A stretch of 64,000 nt of DNA from Corythucha ciliata (GCA_038030265.1 CM075938.1:58087189-58151188); one strand, 5' to 3'. Numbered from the stretch's first letter, positions 11,208 through 21,372 are shown. Numbers and translations are program-made. The notes: generated by a model from the letters alone, not told the origin.

Positions 11208-12077
11208 CAGTAGAACTTCGATAATTCGGACCTCTATAATTCGTAGTTCCCTATAATTCGTAGTAAATGCTCGGTCCCTTGAAAAAACCTCTATAATTCG
11301 TAGTAATTTCGCAGCCCAGTCGGCGCTGGAGCCTCTATAATTCGTAGTCAAGGTGGTGAGAACACGCTGTAATTCGTAGTTGACCTCACAAAATTTGTGG
11401 TGATAGTGCGGATGTTGGAGAAAGTGTTTGCAATGAGTGGAAAGAAAAATTGGCAGAGATGATTTCCCCATTATGAGCCAAGAAATGTCTTTAACGCCGA
11501 CGAAACTGGATTATTCTATAGATGCTTTCCTGATCGTACTCTCAGTTTCAAATCGGAAAAGTGCCACGGTGGTAAAAACAGAGTTTGTTAGTGTTGACGA
11601 CGAAGTGGCCATTTCAAGTGCCATGACTGATAATGAAATTTTGGCTCAACACATGAAACACGATTCGGACAATCAGGATGACGACGAAGACGATGTCAAC
11701 GACCAACCTCCTCAGCCAATTTCCTTCAAGCAAGCTCGATTTCACATCGCGGAATTGAGACATTTCTTGTCGACGAGAGACGTCGACGACTCAGCTTTTT
11801 CCGCCTTGGTTTGCCTGGAAAATGTAATTGATCACGCTCGTAGGGACCCATTTAGGCAATCAAAAATAAGTGACTTCTATAAAGCTTGATTTATACAGAC
11901 GATTCGGACAATGTTTGATGATTTGGTGATCTCACAAATAAATACGCACACAACTTCTATAATTCGTATTTTTTTCATAGCCACCTTCCATAATTCGAAG
12001 CTTCGATAATTCGTTACCCCCTATAATTCGTAGTAAATCCTTGGTCCCGTGAACTACGAATTATCGAAGTTCTACTG
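11208..12077 (+). mobile_element. Internally deleted pogo/Tigger-like element
   Basis: Terminal inverted repeats CAGTAGAACTTCGATAATTC (11208-11227) and its complement (12058-12077) are flanked by TA on each side. This CAGTAGAAC...CGAT tip is characteristic of pogo/Tigger elements. About 870 bp remain of an element normally more than 2 kb. Both subterminal zones hold repeated CTATAATTCGTAGT motifs: several between 11232 and 11385, several between 11955 and 12065. Confidence 0.88.
11414..11889 (+). pseudogene. pogo/Tigger transposase remnant
   Basis: One frame reads EWKEKLAEMISP. After a frame change near 11470 comes VFNADETGLFYRCFPDRTL, which carries the first catalytic Asp of the pogo DDE core and the typical lysine-rich continuation CHGGK. 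The sequence then jumps, by internal deletion, to an acidic segment (DNQDDDEDDVND) and the family C-terminus with FHIAELRHFLSTRD and RQSKISDFYKA. The N-terminal DNA-binding helix-turn-helix and most of the catalytic core are absent. Non-functional. Confidence 0.85.
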
Positions 12078-12079
12078 TA

Positions 12080-12473
12080 GAACGAAAACGGGCTGTAAAT
12101 TACCCTCAAGTTGAAGCGTCAGCTATGGAGGGCGGGACAACTCAACCCCGCGACCCCAGCCATATCAGTACCGCGAACCCTCCTCCACTCATTTAGTTTG
12201 CAACCAGAACGCGTGGAGCGCATAAAATAACGATTCGAAAGTGGCGCCGGTTTTTCCCCCAGAAATGAACCTCTGCTCTGTGGTGTACATGGAGGCCATT
12301 CTACGCCTAAGTGTTGTTTTTTGGCCAAGCCAGCGACTATAATTGAGAAAACGCGCTACTAATTCAAGGTCGTAAGTGAAAAAAATGGCGGCTTATATTG
12401 ACCAAATAAAAATTCAGGTGAAACTGGCAATTCTGATCTGAACTGAAATTTAGAAAAATTGCCGAAGACAATA
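12080..12473. other. No gene; short family A traces
   Basis: A GC-richer block at about 12115-12330 matches nothing I recognise. It is followed by a few family A minisatellite units (about 12335-12390) and AT-rich sequence up to the LTR element. Confidence 0.5.
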
Positions 12474-12477
12474 GATT

Positions 12478-12850
12478 TGCACCGTAATGATTTTGATTTC
12501 ACTACGAGCACCTAAGGAAGGAGAAATTTGGTAGAAATGATGGGTATGACGTAACCGAATAAAATATTTATATTTGGCGGATTTATAAAAAGGGGACAAA
12601 ACTTAAGCTAGCAAAAAAACAATCAATTTGGTTAAACAATTTACACTTTTATAATCTGACCTCTATGATGACGATCTCAGCTCTTGCTCTCGCTTCTTCC
12701 GTGTCCGAAAGTCCTCTCCTCATTTTTTTATTTTCAATTTAATTTTTCTTTCGCCTTTTTCTCGCATACTCCTGGCGTTGGAGGGTATTAGGGAGGCGGC
12801 CCATACCTCTCCGCTCCACCGTAGGTTTTATTTGCTCGCTTAGCGTTGCA
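12478..12850 (-). repeat. 3' LTR
   Basis: 373 bp, begins TG and ends CA, identical by eye to 18698-19070. On the minus strand it holds a TATAAAT motif (plus-strand TTTATAAAAAGG region) and AATAAA-type signals. Confidence 0.95.
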
Positions 12851-13659
12851 AACATCCCCCTCTGGGGAAAAGGGGTGCGTCATTGTTGAAGGGCGTTGTT
12901 GCGGACGGATACAGTGTAAGGCGTGCGTCAGCGGCAATGGTTGCAGTCTTTCTTGACTGGGGAAGATTGTGCGTCGTTTTGGGCGTACGACATTGTTGGC
13001 GGGTGTCGTTGTGGACGGCCGACGTTTTGGGCGTTCTTCGGCTTGGTAGGGTTGATTTCCTCCTTCTGTGGGGAAAGGTAGGTATCGTTTAACGACATTG
13101 CGTGCGGACGCGGGACGCGTGTTAAGCGTGCGTCAGCGGCATTGGTGGCAGTCTTTTTTGACTGGGGAAGACGTGTCGTATTGGGCGTACGACGTTGTGG
13201 GTGGGTGTTGTCGTGGACGGCCGATGTTGTCGGCGGGTGACGTTGTGGACGGGCGAGGATGGCGGCGAGCGTCGACGTGGAAGAGTTTTTTTTTTTTATT
13301 TAGTCGCGTATTGATTGTTTTTTTGTTTTTTTTTTGTTTTTACATTAGTTAAAAATGCGTTTGATCACAGTGACGGATAACTGATAATTTTTGTTCATTT
13401 ATTTATTTATAGTGTGTTTTATGTACAATTGAAAAAAGTATTCATTATAACTTATATGTACATTGACATTTATTTTAATTTATTTATTTTTATTATTTTT
13501 TATTTATTTTAATTTTTGCGAATGTGGACTTTTGCTTGTTATACAAACGATTCTTAGTCTAATTTTTGTATTAAGGTATTTACTCTTTTTTTTTTTTTTT
13601 TTTATTTATTTATTTTTTTCTTTCTTTTTTTTGCTTATTTATTTTTATTTTTTTTTTTT
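12851..13659. other. Non-coding 3' region of the Ty3/gypsy element
   Basis: Next to the 3' LTR the minus strand has a purine run (AGAGGGGGA, about 12856-12864), a plausible polypurine tract four bases from the LTR. Then come two diverged direct repeats about 205 bp apart (about 12895-13095 and 13096-13280), sharing GCGTGCGTCAGCGGCA, TTGGGCGTACGAC and GTGGACGGCCGA. From 13287 to 13690 the sequence is T-rich simple repeat. No envelope-like frame exists. Confidence 0.7.
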
Positions 13660-16600
13660 TTACTTATTTATTTTTTTTTTTGTGGGGGAGAGAGTTTTGC
13701 GTACATAGTACGGCTTTATTTGCGAGGCATGGACATTGCGATATTTTGAGCTGTTTGCGAGATCGTCTAGAGGTGCTACTTGAAATGACGTTCTATTTAG
13801 AATTTCTATAATTTTGTGAGGCGCTGAATATTTCAGACTTAATTTGGACGTAATTTGTTTCTTTGCGTTGCTTAAAATGTGGTGTTTAATTAGGACGTTA
13901 TCGTGAAGTTGAAATTTGAATGGGCCGGCTTTCTTGTCATATTGTTTTCGGTTATTTAGATTTGCCCTTTGCAGCTTTTTGACTGCTATTTTTAAGATTT
14001 CGGGATTTATTTTGGGATGAAGTTGGTGTAATTGCCAAATTAAGGATAAGGGGGTATTAATTGCTTGGTTTAGGAATAATTCGCCGGGTGTGTGGGCAGT
14101 GCTTTCGTGCTTGGCAGTGTTGATGGCTAGCATCACGTGGTGGAGGTGGTCGGACCAATTAGTTTGAGAATCGTGGTGGTAGGCTGTCAAAATTTGTTTG
14201 ATTGTTTTAATGACTCGCTCACTCTGATTGGGGTGGGGACGATAAGGAATTAGGCAAACGTGATTCACTCCGTTTGTGAAAAGGAAATTTTTGAATTTAG
14301 AATTGTTGAAGGTGCGGGCGTTGTCAGTAACTAAGTTGACGGGATAGCCGAAATGTTGCCAACTGTTGCCGAAAACGGCACGAGTTTTTAGTGCCGTGAT
14401 GACTGCGTCCGTAGTCGCTTCTTTGAGCGGGACGGCGGTTGTGAATTTGGAGAATCCGTCTATGATTATTAGCATATATTTATTGTCGTTGGAAGGTGGT
14501 AAAGGGCCTGTAATATCTATGAAGACTCGTTGCATGGGGAAGGTTTGAATGGCGGAAGCGAGGGGGGGTATGGTAGATGTGTTCTTTTGCTTAGAACGTT
14601 GACACACGTCGCATGTTTTAACATATTGTTTCGCCTCGTGGAACATGTTTGGCCAATAGAAATATTGTTGTATACGGGCGAAGGTCTTATTAATACCCAA
14701 GTGACCCGACGTGTAACCGTCGTGGAAATATCTTAGAATTAGTGGTTTTATTTGATGAGGAACGACTAATTTGGGTGGTGAATTCCTATTTGGGGTAAAC
14801 ATTAGTTTGTTTTGATTGAGGAAGTAGGGTCCATTATAACTATTTTGTTTTATGTTATTGATGATATCGAGTAACTGGGGGTCTTCCAGTTGATGGGAGG
14901 TGAGATCTTTGTACGACAAGGGGAAGGCAGTCAAATTATTTAATGAATGTGGAGTTGGAGGGGGTTGGGCGATGATAGTAGCCACTTCGTAAGATTTGTC
15001 GAGGTCTTCATCTGACGCGATTTCATAAGGGTAACGGGAAAGTAGATCTGCTAAACTGTTCTGCGCGCCTGGGATGTGTTTCGACATAAATGAATATGAA
15101 TTTATGTGAAGCATGGTTCTCAAAATTCGGGGATTTTTAGGGGCATGGTGGGACATGTAGGACAAGGCTTGGTTATCAACCATTAGAGTGAAGTGGCGGC
15201 CTTTCAAGTATAACTTGAACTTTTCAAGAGCAAATGCCACGGCCAAGAGTTCTCGGTCGTAAATAGCATATGCACGTTGTCGATCGGTGAGTTTGCGACT
15301 TGCAAAATGGATGGGGAGTAATGTTCCGTTGCTTTCGTTTGCGAGTACGGCTCCTATTCCGGAGTCACTCGCGTCGGTTAAGACGACGAATGGGAGAGAG
15401 ATATCGGGAAGATGAAGGGCGGGGGGTTTTGAAATACTTCTTAGTAGTGTGTCCCATGCCGCTTGGCATTGAGGAGTCCAGTTGAATGGGCGGTTCTTCT
15501 TACGAAGTTCGTTTAAGGGAGCGATTATCTGGGCCATGTTAGGGATGAATTTTTGAAAGAAATTAAATGCGCCTAAAACTTGGGCTATATTTTTGGACGT
15601 ACGGGGGCGAGGTAGGGAAAGAAGAGCATTGATTCTATCTTCGGATAATTTATACTGACCATTGGAAATTACATGCCCTAAGTAGGTGACTGATTCTTGA
15701 ACGAATTGAACTTTTTTGGGGTTTGCAGTAAGCCCTGCTTGTCGAAGACGTGAAAAGATTTCGTGGAGCGTATCAATGTGTTGATTTTTTGTTTTTGAAA
15801 ATACAATTATGTCATCTAAAAAGATGAAGATTTCTTTGTATTTTAAATCGTGGAATACCTGGTCTATTAGGTGGGATAAAAGCGCGGCTCCGGAGGAAAT
15901 ACCCATGGGGAGTTTGTTGAAACGATATATTCCGAAGGGGGTGGTGAAACTAGTCAAATTTTTACTCGCTTCGTCAAGCGGTATCTGATGGTATGCTTTG
16001 GCCAGATCGATAATGGAAAAGTATCGCGCGTCTTTAAGGTAGCAAAAGGCCTGCTCTATTGTGGGCAATTGATACGAGACGGTTTCAATTTGCTTATTCA
16101 AGTGTGTGTAATTAACTACAAGACGATAGCTTGACGGGATGTTGGGGGCGTGGCGTTTTTTGACGAGAAAGGCGGGGGACGAATAGGGTGATAGGGTCTT
16201 CTCTATTACTTTTGCGTCTTCTAATTCGCGTATTAGGGAGCGTAAAATTTCGAGTTTGTCGGGGGCTAAATGATATACTTTTTGTTTTTGGCGGAAATCA
16301 GCGTTCTGTTTTACTTCGATCTTATAAGTCAAGAGGTGGGTGGTCCCTAACTCTTTGGTCAAGACGTCAGGATAGTGGGTATGAAAATAGGAGGCAAATT
16401 CTTCTGGAGTATTTAAATGGTTTAAGTGGAGGTCTTCGAGGGTGTGAGTCGAGGGGGGGTTTTTCCCTACAGAAAATTTGTATTTATTTAGGGGCCTGTT
16501 TTTGAAGTAAAACTCGTTGCTGGAAGGGTCTATTACGATGGAGAATTTCTTTAAGAAATCTAGTCCCAGAATGATGTCTCTGGACAGTTGAGGCAAGAGA

Positions 16601-16935
16601 AACAAGCAATATTTGAATTTCAAGTTGTGAATGAAGAATACTATTTTTGCCGATTTATTAACCATTATTTTATTTTTATTTGGGAGAACAACGGGGAAGG
16701 GGTTTTTAACGGATTGGGGCCTTCTAGTAAATAAGGACTTGAAAAGAGCTTCATTCATGAAGGAAACAGATGAACCTGTGTCGAGAATTCCCTGGGCAAG
16801 GTGAGGTTTTGGGGCGTTTATGTATAATTCGATTTGATTTGTTGGTGGATGGGGGGTAGGCTGATTAGTGATTATGGATGGATGGTTGGGGGCGGGAGCC
16901 TTTGGAGGATCGCCCCCATGGCTTAGTTTTTTGAT
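13660..16935 (-). CDS. pol: pol: protease, RT, RNase H, integrase
   Basis: Open from 16935, just after an in-frame TAA, with the first Met at 16758. The protease motif ILDTGSSVSF lies upstream of that Met, so translation must enter from gag or an earlier start. Next come LILGLDFLKK-type flap sequence, RT with YRLVVNYTHLNKQ, SIIDLAKAYHQIPL and catalytic FIFLDDIIVFSK, RNase H with LTDASDSGIGAVL, RELLAV and MVDNQALSYM, and integrase with an H-C zinc region (CDVCQRSK) and a D,D35E core (FIDITGPLP, LVTDNARTF, NQSERVIKTIK). A C-terminal chromatin-binding type domain is not obvious. The pol frame is +1 relative to gag in the 71 bp overlap, suggesting +1 ribosomal frameshifting; that is an inference. 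Confidence 0.93.
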   Translation of the reverse strand: MKKLSHGGDPPKAPAPNHPSIITNQPTPHPPTNQIELYINAPKPHLAQGILDTGSSVSFMNEALFKSLFTRRPQSVKNPFPVVLPNKNKIMVNKSAKIVFFIHNLKFKYCLFLLPQLSRDIILGLDFLKKFSIVIDPSSNEFYFKNRPLNKYKFSVGKNPPSTHTLEDLHLNHLNTPEEFASYFHTHYPDVLTKELGTTHLLTYKIEVKQNADFRQKQKVYHLAPDKLEILRSLIRELEDAKVIEKTLSPYSSPAFLVKKRHAPNIPSSYRLVVNYTHLNKQIETVSYQLPTIEQAFCYLKDARYFSIIDLAKAYHQIPLDEASKNLTSFTTPFGIYRFNKLPMGISSGAALLSHLIDQVFHDLKYKEIFIFLDDIIVFSKTKNQHIDTLHEIFSRLRQAGLTANPKKVQFVQESVTYLGHVISNGQYKLSEDRINALLSLPRPRTSKNIAQVLGAFNFFQKFIPNMAQIIAPLNELRKKNRPFNWTPQCQAAWDTLLRSISKPPALHLPDISLPFVVLTDASDSGIGAVLANESNGTLLPIHFASRKLTDRQRAYAIYDRELLAVAFALEKFKLYLKGRHFTLMVDNQALSYMSHHAPKNPRILRTMLHINSYSFMSKHIPGAQNSLADLLSRYPYEIASDEDLDKSYEVATIIAQPPPTPHSLNNLTAFPLSYKDLTSHQLEDPQLLDIINNIKQNSYNGPYFLNQNKLMFTPNRNSPPKLVVPHQIKPLILRYFHDGYTSGHLGINKTFARIQQYFYWPNMFHEAKQYVKTCDVCQRSKQKNTSTIPPLASAIQTFPMQRVFIDITGPLPPSNDNKYMLIIIDGFSKFTTAVPLKEATTDAVITALKTRAVFGNSWQHFGYPVNLVTDNARTFNNSKFKNFLFTNGVNHVCLIPYRPHPNQSERVIKTIKQILTAYHHDSQTNWSDHLHHVMLAINTAKHESTAHTPGELFLNQAINTPLSLIWQLHQLHPKINPEILKIAVKKLQRANLNNRKQYDKKAGPFKFQLHDNVLIKHHILSNAKKQITSKLSLKYSAPHKIIEILNRTSFQVAPLDDLANSSKYRNVHASQIKPYYVRKTLSPTKKKINK

Positions 16936-18616
16936 TTAGTTTTATGCGGTTGCGCTCGAGATGGGAATACCCTGATCTTGGGGTCCGTTGGCGATGAGTT
17001 ATTACGGGTAGACGAAGACTTGTGTTCGTCTCCGGGAGTGGGGTTTTTGAATTTATACTCTGGACTGAATTTGAAGTTCGAGTTTCCTTGTTTTCCAAAG
17101 AATCTCGCGGGGTATATCGTGAGTTACTAGAGTACCCATTAGTAGAACAATTGGGAGAATTTGGACGAGATGTAGTTGGGGAGAGCGGGGAGTAGGTGCC
17201 GTCTTTATTGAGGCGGAAGATTGGTGGTGGGGTACTTCTTTGAATATGGTGAAGTGAGGACGAGTTGGGATAGTCGCCTCTTTTCGTCTCCCGGTGGGTT
17301 GGCGACGTACGGTAGCGGTCACTTCTGTTGGGTGGGGGCAGAGCTTCACGCTCGCGATAATAATTCGGGCGAGAAATATTTGCGCTATTTTGCGGATGAC
17401 GATACGTAAAATTTGGTGGAGGGGATGGCCGTTGATAAATGTTGGAGGGTCGGGAATAGTGTTTATGGGGGGAATAATTTAATTCTTTTTGCTCGACTTG
17501 AGCCACGAATCTTTCCAGTTCCTCGTAATTTGAGGGGGGCTTTAACGTATAGAAATAATTGCGACTTGCGTGTGCCGCATTATTCAGGGCGATTCCTATT
17601 ATTTCCTCTTCGGTGTGGGACTTTAAAATTTCGTTCGTCCGTTTCAAATGATCTGTAAATTCACGAAAGGATTCTGAGCTGAACTGGGGGCGAAATAAAT
17701 AGTTGCGTTGGAGGTCGGACATTCCATGGATATTTATAAGTTCATGAAAAATTTTGTTTCTGAGCGTCTCGAAGTCCGAGACTTGTTCCTGGAAAACCAG
17801 CCGTTGCAAATATTCATTTTTTTGTTCTATTGATAAATGGAGCAGGACCTGGTTGAAATTATTTCCCGATATATTGGATATACGTTTTGTTTTTAGTAAA
17901 AATTTCATGATGGAGTGAAGATTATTAGTTTTTAATTGAGGGACTTGGTCAATTGCATTTAGAATATATTTTGGGAGCTTTTGTTGATAATCGTTGTTAT
18001 TAAAATGGGAAAAATTGGTGGGGTGTTTAAACGTAACTTTACCGGTCTGGGGGTCAGTTGTTAATTCGGCATTATTATTTGTATAAATGTTACTAGCGGA
18101 GGGGGAGTCTTCAGAGACGGTGGCATTCTGTTCGGGTTGGGTGGAGGGAGGATTAATATCTGGTAGTTTCTTATGAGTAGATGGGGGCTGTTGGAGGGGG
18201 TTCGCGGTTGATTCGTCGTGGACAAGGTGAAGGGAGGACTGAGTCATCATTTTGATGAGTTGGTCTAACTTTTTATCTATTTGAACCTGGGTCTCTTCTA
18301 ATCTTTTTATTACTGGACTTTTTTCCAATTCTTTATGGAACCATTCGTTTAGATCGTTTGGGAATGTTCTTTGTTTATCAAGAACCGATCTTACAGCGGA
18401 TTTAAGGGCTTCGATTTGGGGATTTATGCTGCAACAATTGTTAACAAAAGATTCTTTTCGTTCTTGATTTAACTTTTTAAAATTTATGAGCGTTATTTTG
18501 CTACAATTTTCGCACCTTTGTGATTGACATTGTGAACAAACAATTGGGGGATCTGAGGATTGTCTTTTGCACGAAGAGCACTTGAAATTTGTGGACGGTT
18601 GGGAGGTGGACGACAT
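16865..18616 (-). CDS. gag: gag of the Ty3/gypsy element
   Basis: An intact 583-residue frame with an ATG at 18616, about 80 bp inside the LTR. Residues 12-44 hold three CxxC pairs (CSSCKRQ, CSQCQSQ, CENCSK), a small zinc-ribbon-like cluster at the N-terminus. Residues about 95-140 look like a coiled coil. The capsid-like core (about 230-380) contains LLKTKRIS, HLSIEQKNEYLQRLVF and YLFRPQFSSESFREFTDHLK. The C-terminal 200 residues are basic and rich in Pro, Ser, Arg and Asn. No CCHC zinc knuckle is visible, which is unusual for gypsy gag; the basic tail may bind RNA instead. The last 71 bp overlap pol in a different frame. Confidence 0.88.
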   Translation of the reverse strand: MSSTSQPSTNFKCSSCKRQSSDPPIVCSQCQSQRCENCSKITLINFKKLNQERKESFVNNCCSINPQIEALKSAVRSVLDKQRTFPNDLNEWFHKELEKSPVIKRLEETQVQIDKKLDQLIKMMTQSSLHLVHDESTANPLQQPPSTHKKLPDINPPSTQPEQNATVSEDSPSASNIYTNNNAELTTDPQTGKVTFKHPTNFSHFNNNDYQQKLPKYILNAIDQVPQLKTNNLHSIMKFLLKTKRISNISGNNFNQVLLHLSIEQKNEYLQRLVFQEQVSDFETLRNKIFHELINIHGMSDLQRNYLFRPQFSSESFREFTDHLKRTNEILKSHTEEEIIGIALNNAAHASRNYFYTLKPPSNYEELERFVAQVEQKELNYSPHKHYSRPSNIYQRPSPPPNFTYRHPQNSANISRPNYYREREALPPPNRSDRYRTSPTHRETKRGDYPNSSSLHHIQRSTPPPIFRLNKDGTYSPLSPTTSRPNSPNCSTNGYSSNSRYTPRDSLENKETRTSNSVQSINSKTPLPETNTSLRLPVITHRQRTPRSGYSHLERNRIKLNQKTKPWGRSSKGSRPQPSIHNH

Positions 18617-18671
18617 TTTTACGAATTACTTGGATGAAGGTGAAGGGCTTTTAAAATAACCGAAAAATAAT

Positions 18672-18694
18672 GGGTTCAAAATGTTTGGGCGCCA
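18672..18694 (-). promoter_or_regulatory. Primer-binding site, tRNA-Lys-like
   Basis: Three bases inside the 5' LTR, the minus strand begins TGGCGCCCAAAC. Read on the plus strand, the site ends TTTGGGCGCCA and is preceded by GGGTTCAAA. That is the T-arm and 3' acceptor end of a tRNA, so complementarity spans about 23 nt. TGGCGCC at the start points to a lysine tRNA, as used by several arthropod gypsy-type elements. The tRNA identity is inferred. Confidence 0.8.
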
Positions 18695-18697
18695 GTC

Positions 18698-19070
18698 TGC
18701 ACCGTAATGATTTTGATTTCACTACGAGCACCTAAGGAAGGAGAAATTTGGTAGAAATGATGGGTATGACGTAACCGAATAAAATATTTATATTTGGCGG
18801 ATTTATAAAAAGGGGACAAAACTTAAGCTAGCAAAAAAACAATCAATTTGGTTAAACAATTTACACTTTTATAATCTGACCTCTATGATGACGATCTCAG
18901 CTCTTGCTCTCGCTTCTTCCGTGTCCGAAAGTCCTCTCCTCATTTTTTTATTTTCAATTTAATTTTTCTTTCGCCTTTTTCTCGCATACTCCTGGCGTTG
19001 GAGGGTATTAGGGAGGCGGCCCATACCTCTCCGCTCCACCGTAGGTTTTATTTGCTCGCTTAGCGTTGCA
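18698..19070 (-). repeat. 5' LTR
   Basis: Second copy of the 373 bp LTR, upstream of gag in the minus-strand orientation. It is followed on its outer side by the GATT target duplication. Confidence 0.95.
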
Positions 19071-19930
19071 GATTGCTAATTCGCTGCCAAATTAGTGTTA
19101 AACGCTATTTCACATCTGGAATTGATACCAATTGCTAATTCGCGGATATAATGAAGAAAATCGCTAATTCGCGGCTTTAAATTGGTAAAATGCAAATCCG
19201 TACTGCATCTGCACTCAAACTGCAAAACAACGCTAATCCATAGCAGAAACTGGAAAACTGCTTATGCTTATGCTAAAATCTGAAAAACAACGCGGCTAAA
19301 ATTAAGAAAAACGCTAATTCTTCGATCAAATTCAGAAAAAGTGCTAATTTACCGCTAAAAATTGAAAAAATGGATAATCTTTAGCTAAAATAGAGAAAAA
19401 GCGCTAACCCACGTCAAAAATTAAAGAAATTCGCGGCTAAAATTGAAAAAAAAAACGCTAATCCATAGCAAAAATTCAAGAAAAAAAATGCCAATGGGGG
19501 GCAATGTAAGAAAAACGCGGCTAAAATTGAAAAAAAAACCACTAGTTAGTGCAGCATAAATACAAAAACGTTAATTTTCAGCTCAAATTTGGAAAAAGTG
19601 ATGATTCCCAGCTAAAAAATTGCTAATTTGCAGCTATTTAACATTGAGGAAAATTCCAATTCGTGCCAAAAATTGAGATCATTCAACTGAATCAAAGGTT
19701 AGAAACACAATGGTGCTGAAATCGAGAAAAAGCGCCAATTCGCTGCCAAAATTAAGGCAAATCACTAATTCGGGGATAAAGTGTGGTAAAATTTCTAATA
19801 CGCGCCTTCTGAAGGAAAATTAGTTGGGGCTAAAATTGAATAGAACGGCTAATTCATGGCTGTAAGTACATACATGAAAACCCGCTGATTCGCGGTTAAA
19901 ACTGATAACCCTGCGTATTACAAGGGCCAG
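19071..19930. repeat. Degenerate minisatellite, family A
   Basis: Continuous run of diverged GCTAATTCG / GCTAAAATTGAG / A-run units, starting directly after the LTR element's target duplication. No coding frame. Confidence 0.8.
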
Positions 19931-20302
19931 CCAGTTTGTGAAGTCGAAGAGCAAAAAGACGGGAATGGGGCGGAATTGAGAAAGCGGACAAATTCACCTC
20001 GTCTTGTCTTGGGTGTATGATCAACGCTGGCAGACTGACTAACAAGCCCCTGAAGAGCCAATTTGTGCATTCCAAGTATATGTAACGTGAAGAGAGTGGA
20101 ATTCTTACTTCTCTCCTTCAATCCAGAAAGTTTTAATAAAATCAGAAGAAAACAAAATTATAACAAAATCTTCAAAAATACAGCTTGGAACAGGATAAGT
20201 GTGACAAAAAAATTGGGTGAAAGTAGGCCTCATTTGTGACCGAAAACACCTTATGTACCGTGGTCCGAAAATCAAAATCCTACGAGATATGATTTTTCCA
20301 AC

Positions 20303-20338
<36 letters not shown>

Positions 20339-21095
20339 TTTCATATTTTTTTATTTCTCTAACTCACATCCCTTTTCTTAACTAAATGAAAATAACTCAG
20401 TTTCCAGCTGACATTTTGCAACTTTTGACGACAGAATCGAAAAGAGCACACTTTGTTCTGTCATGAATAGCCAATTTTGATCAAATTCAACCATTTTCTG
20501 TGGGCTCGAGAGCTGCTTAAAGTTTTGCAAATAGAGGATTTATAATTTTTCAAAAAAGTCAACCCCCACTTTTCTACACTAACTCTGAGCACACCGACAT
20601 ACCATGGGTCGGAAAAACTTCCCCAATGTCCTTTTTAAAATTACTCGTGAACGTATTTTTAGTTGATCAGTGATTTTTCGGCAGAAATGGCCGTTTCTTA
20701 GAAAAAAGAATGGGTTTTCTCTTCAAAATCGCTTGTTTCGGCCTACAAAATTTGAAAGAGATTAACGTCATTAAAGCAAAGTTTTCTTTTGAACGGGACG
20801 GACCGTACACGCTTGTCAAAGTCCGAAAAATGCCGCTCCCGTAGATCGTGGTCGGGGTGGGGGGAGAGAGAGTCGTGTCGGATAGAGTGCATTATCTCTA
20901 CTGCATATTTCGACGTTGTTAGTTAATTTGCAATGGGGAACTTGCACATTTTTCAATCACTCGTGTTTCTTGAAGAGGGCTCTTCAACAAGACAAGTTTT
21001 TTAAAGCGAATTTTTAAAAATTTTGAGTGGGAGGTTGATTACGTCAAAGGGCACTTATAATGAAATGGATGGTGTTGGAAAGAGGGGGGAAGACC

Positions 21096-21372
21096 CAAGG
21101 TGACTAAACTTTACTTAGGTGCCGCAGATTTCCCCCTGCCCATCGGACAGGAGGGGTGGAGACTGACGTTACCAGCAGTCCTTTGCTCCCGATTGCTCAC
21201 CCTAGAGGAGCAGAGTAAGTAAATTTTGAAATTGAAGTTTATGAATTCTCAAAAATTACAACCCAATAACAATTAATAATGTATTGGGTCCAGCGCAATT
21301 GCAGTTGGGACTGCTCGTGACGTAGTTGAAGGACCGTTATCTGCGGCACCTATAGAAAATTTAGTCACCTTG
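21096..21372. mobile_element. hAT-type MITE, 277 bp
   Basis: Terminal inverted repeats CAAGGTGACTAAA (left) and TTTAGTCACCTTG (right), extended imperfectly to AGGTGCCGCAGAT / ATCTGCGGCACCT. The 8 bp duplication GGAAGACC lies directly outside (21088-21095 and 21373-21380). An 8 bp duplication with a CA..TG tip fits hAT. Nested in the loop of foldback 1, so younger than it. Confidence 0.9.

Larger units (their letters stand above)
12478..19070 (-). mobile_element. Ty3/gypsy LTR retrotransposon, apparently complete
   Basis: Two 373 bp LTRs (12478-12850 and 18698-19070), both beginning TGCACCG and ending GTTGCA, bound a minus-strand element of 6593 bp. They are flanked by the 4 bp duplication GATT (12474-12477 and 19071-19074). 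Inside, in transcription order, are a primer-binding site, gag, pol (protease, RT, RNase H, integrase) and a non-coding 3' region of about 800 bp. The two LTRs read identical base for base by eye, so the insertion is recent. Gag and pol show no stop codons or disruptive frameshifts beyond the gag/pol frame change, so this is the best candidate for a live element here. It landed in family A minisatellite DNA. Confidence 0.95.

Noticed and set aside
12883..13352. Two overlapping open frames with Val/Gly/Trp-rich products
   Set aside because: They arise from the GC-rich 205 bp tandem repeat and show no domain.
13463..13708. Open frame rich in Phe, Tyr, Leu and Ile near the end of the gypsy element, a possible env-like protein
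   Set aside because: It is translated T-rich simple repeat (TTTATTTATTT) and overlaps the end of pol on the other strand.
20105..20344. Poly-asparagine protein on the minus strand
   Set aside because: It is a translated (TTA)n microsatellite at about 20303-20337.
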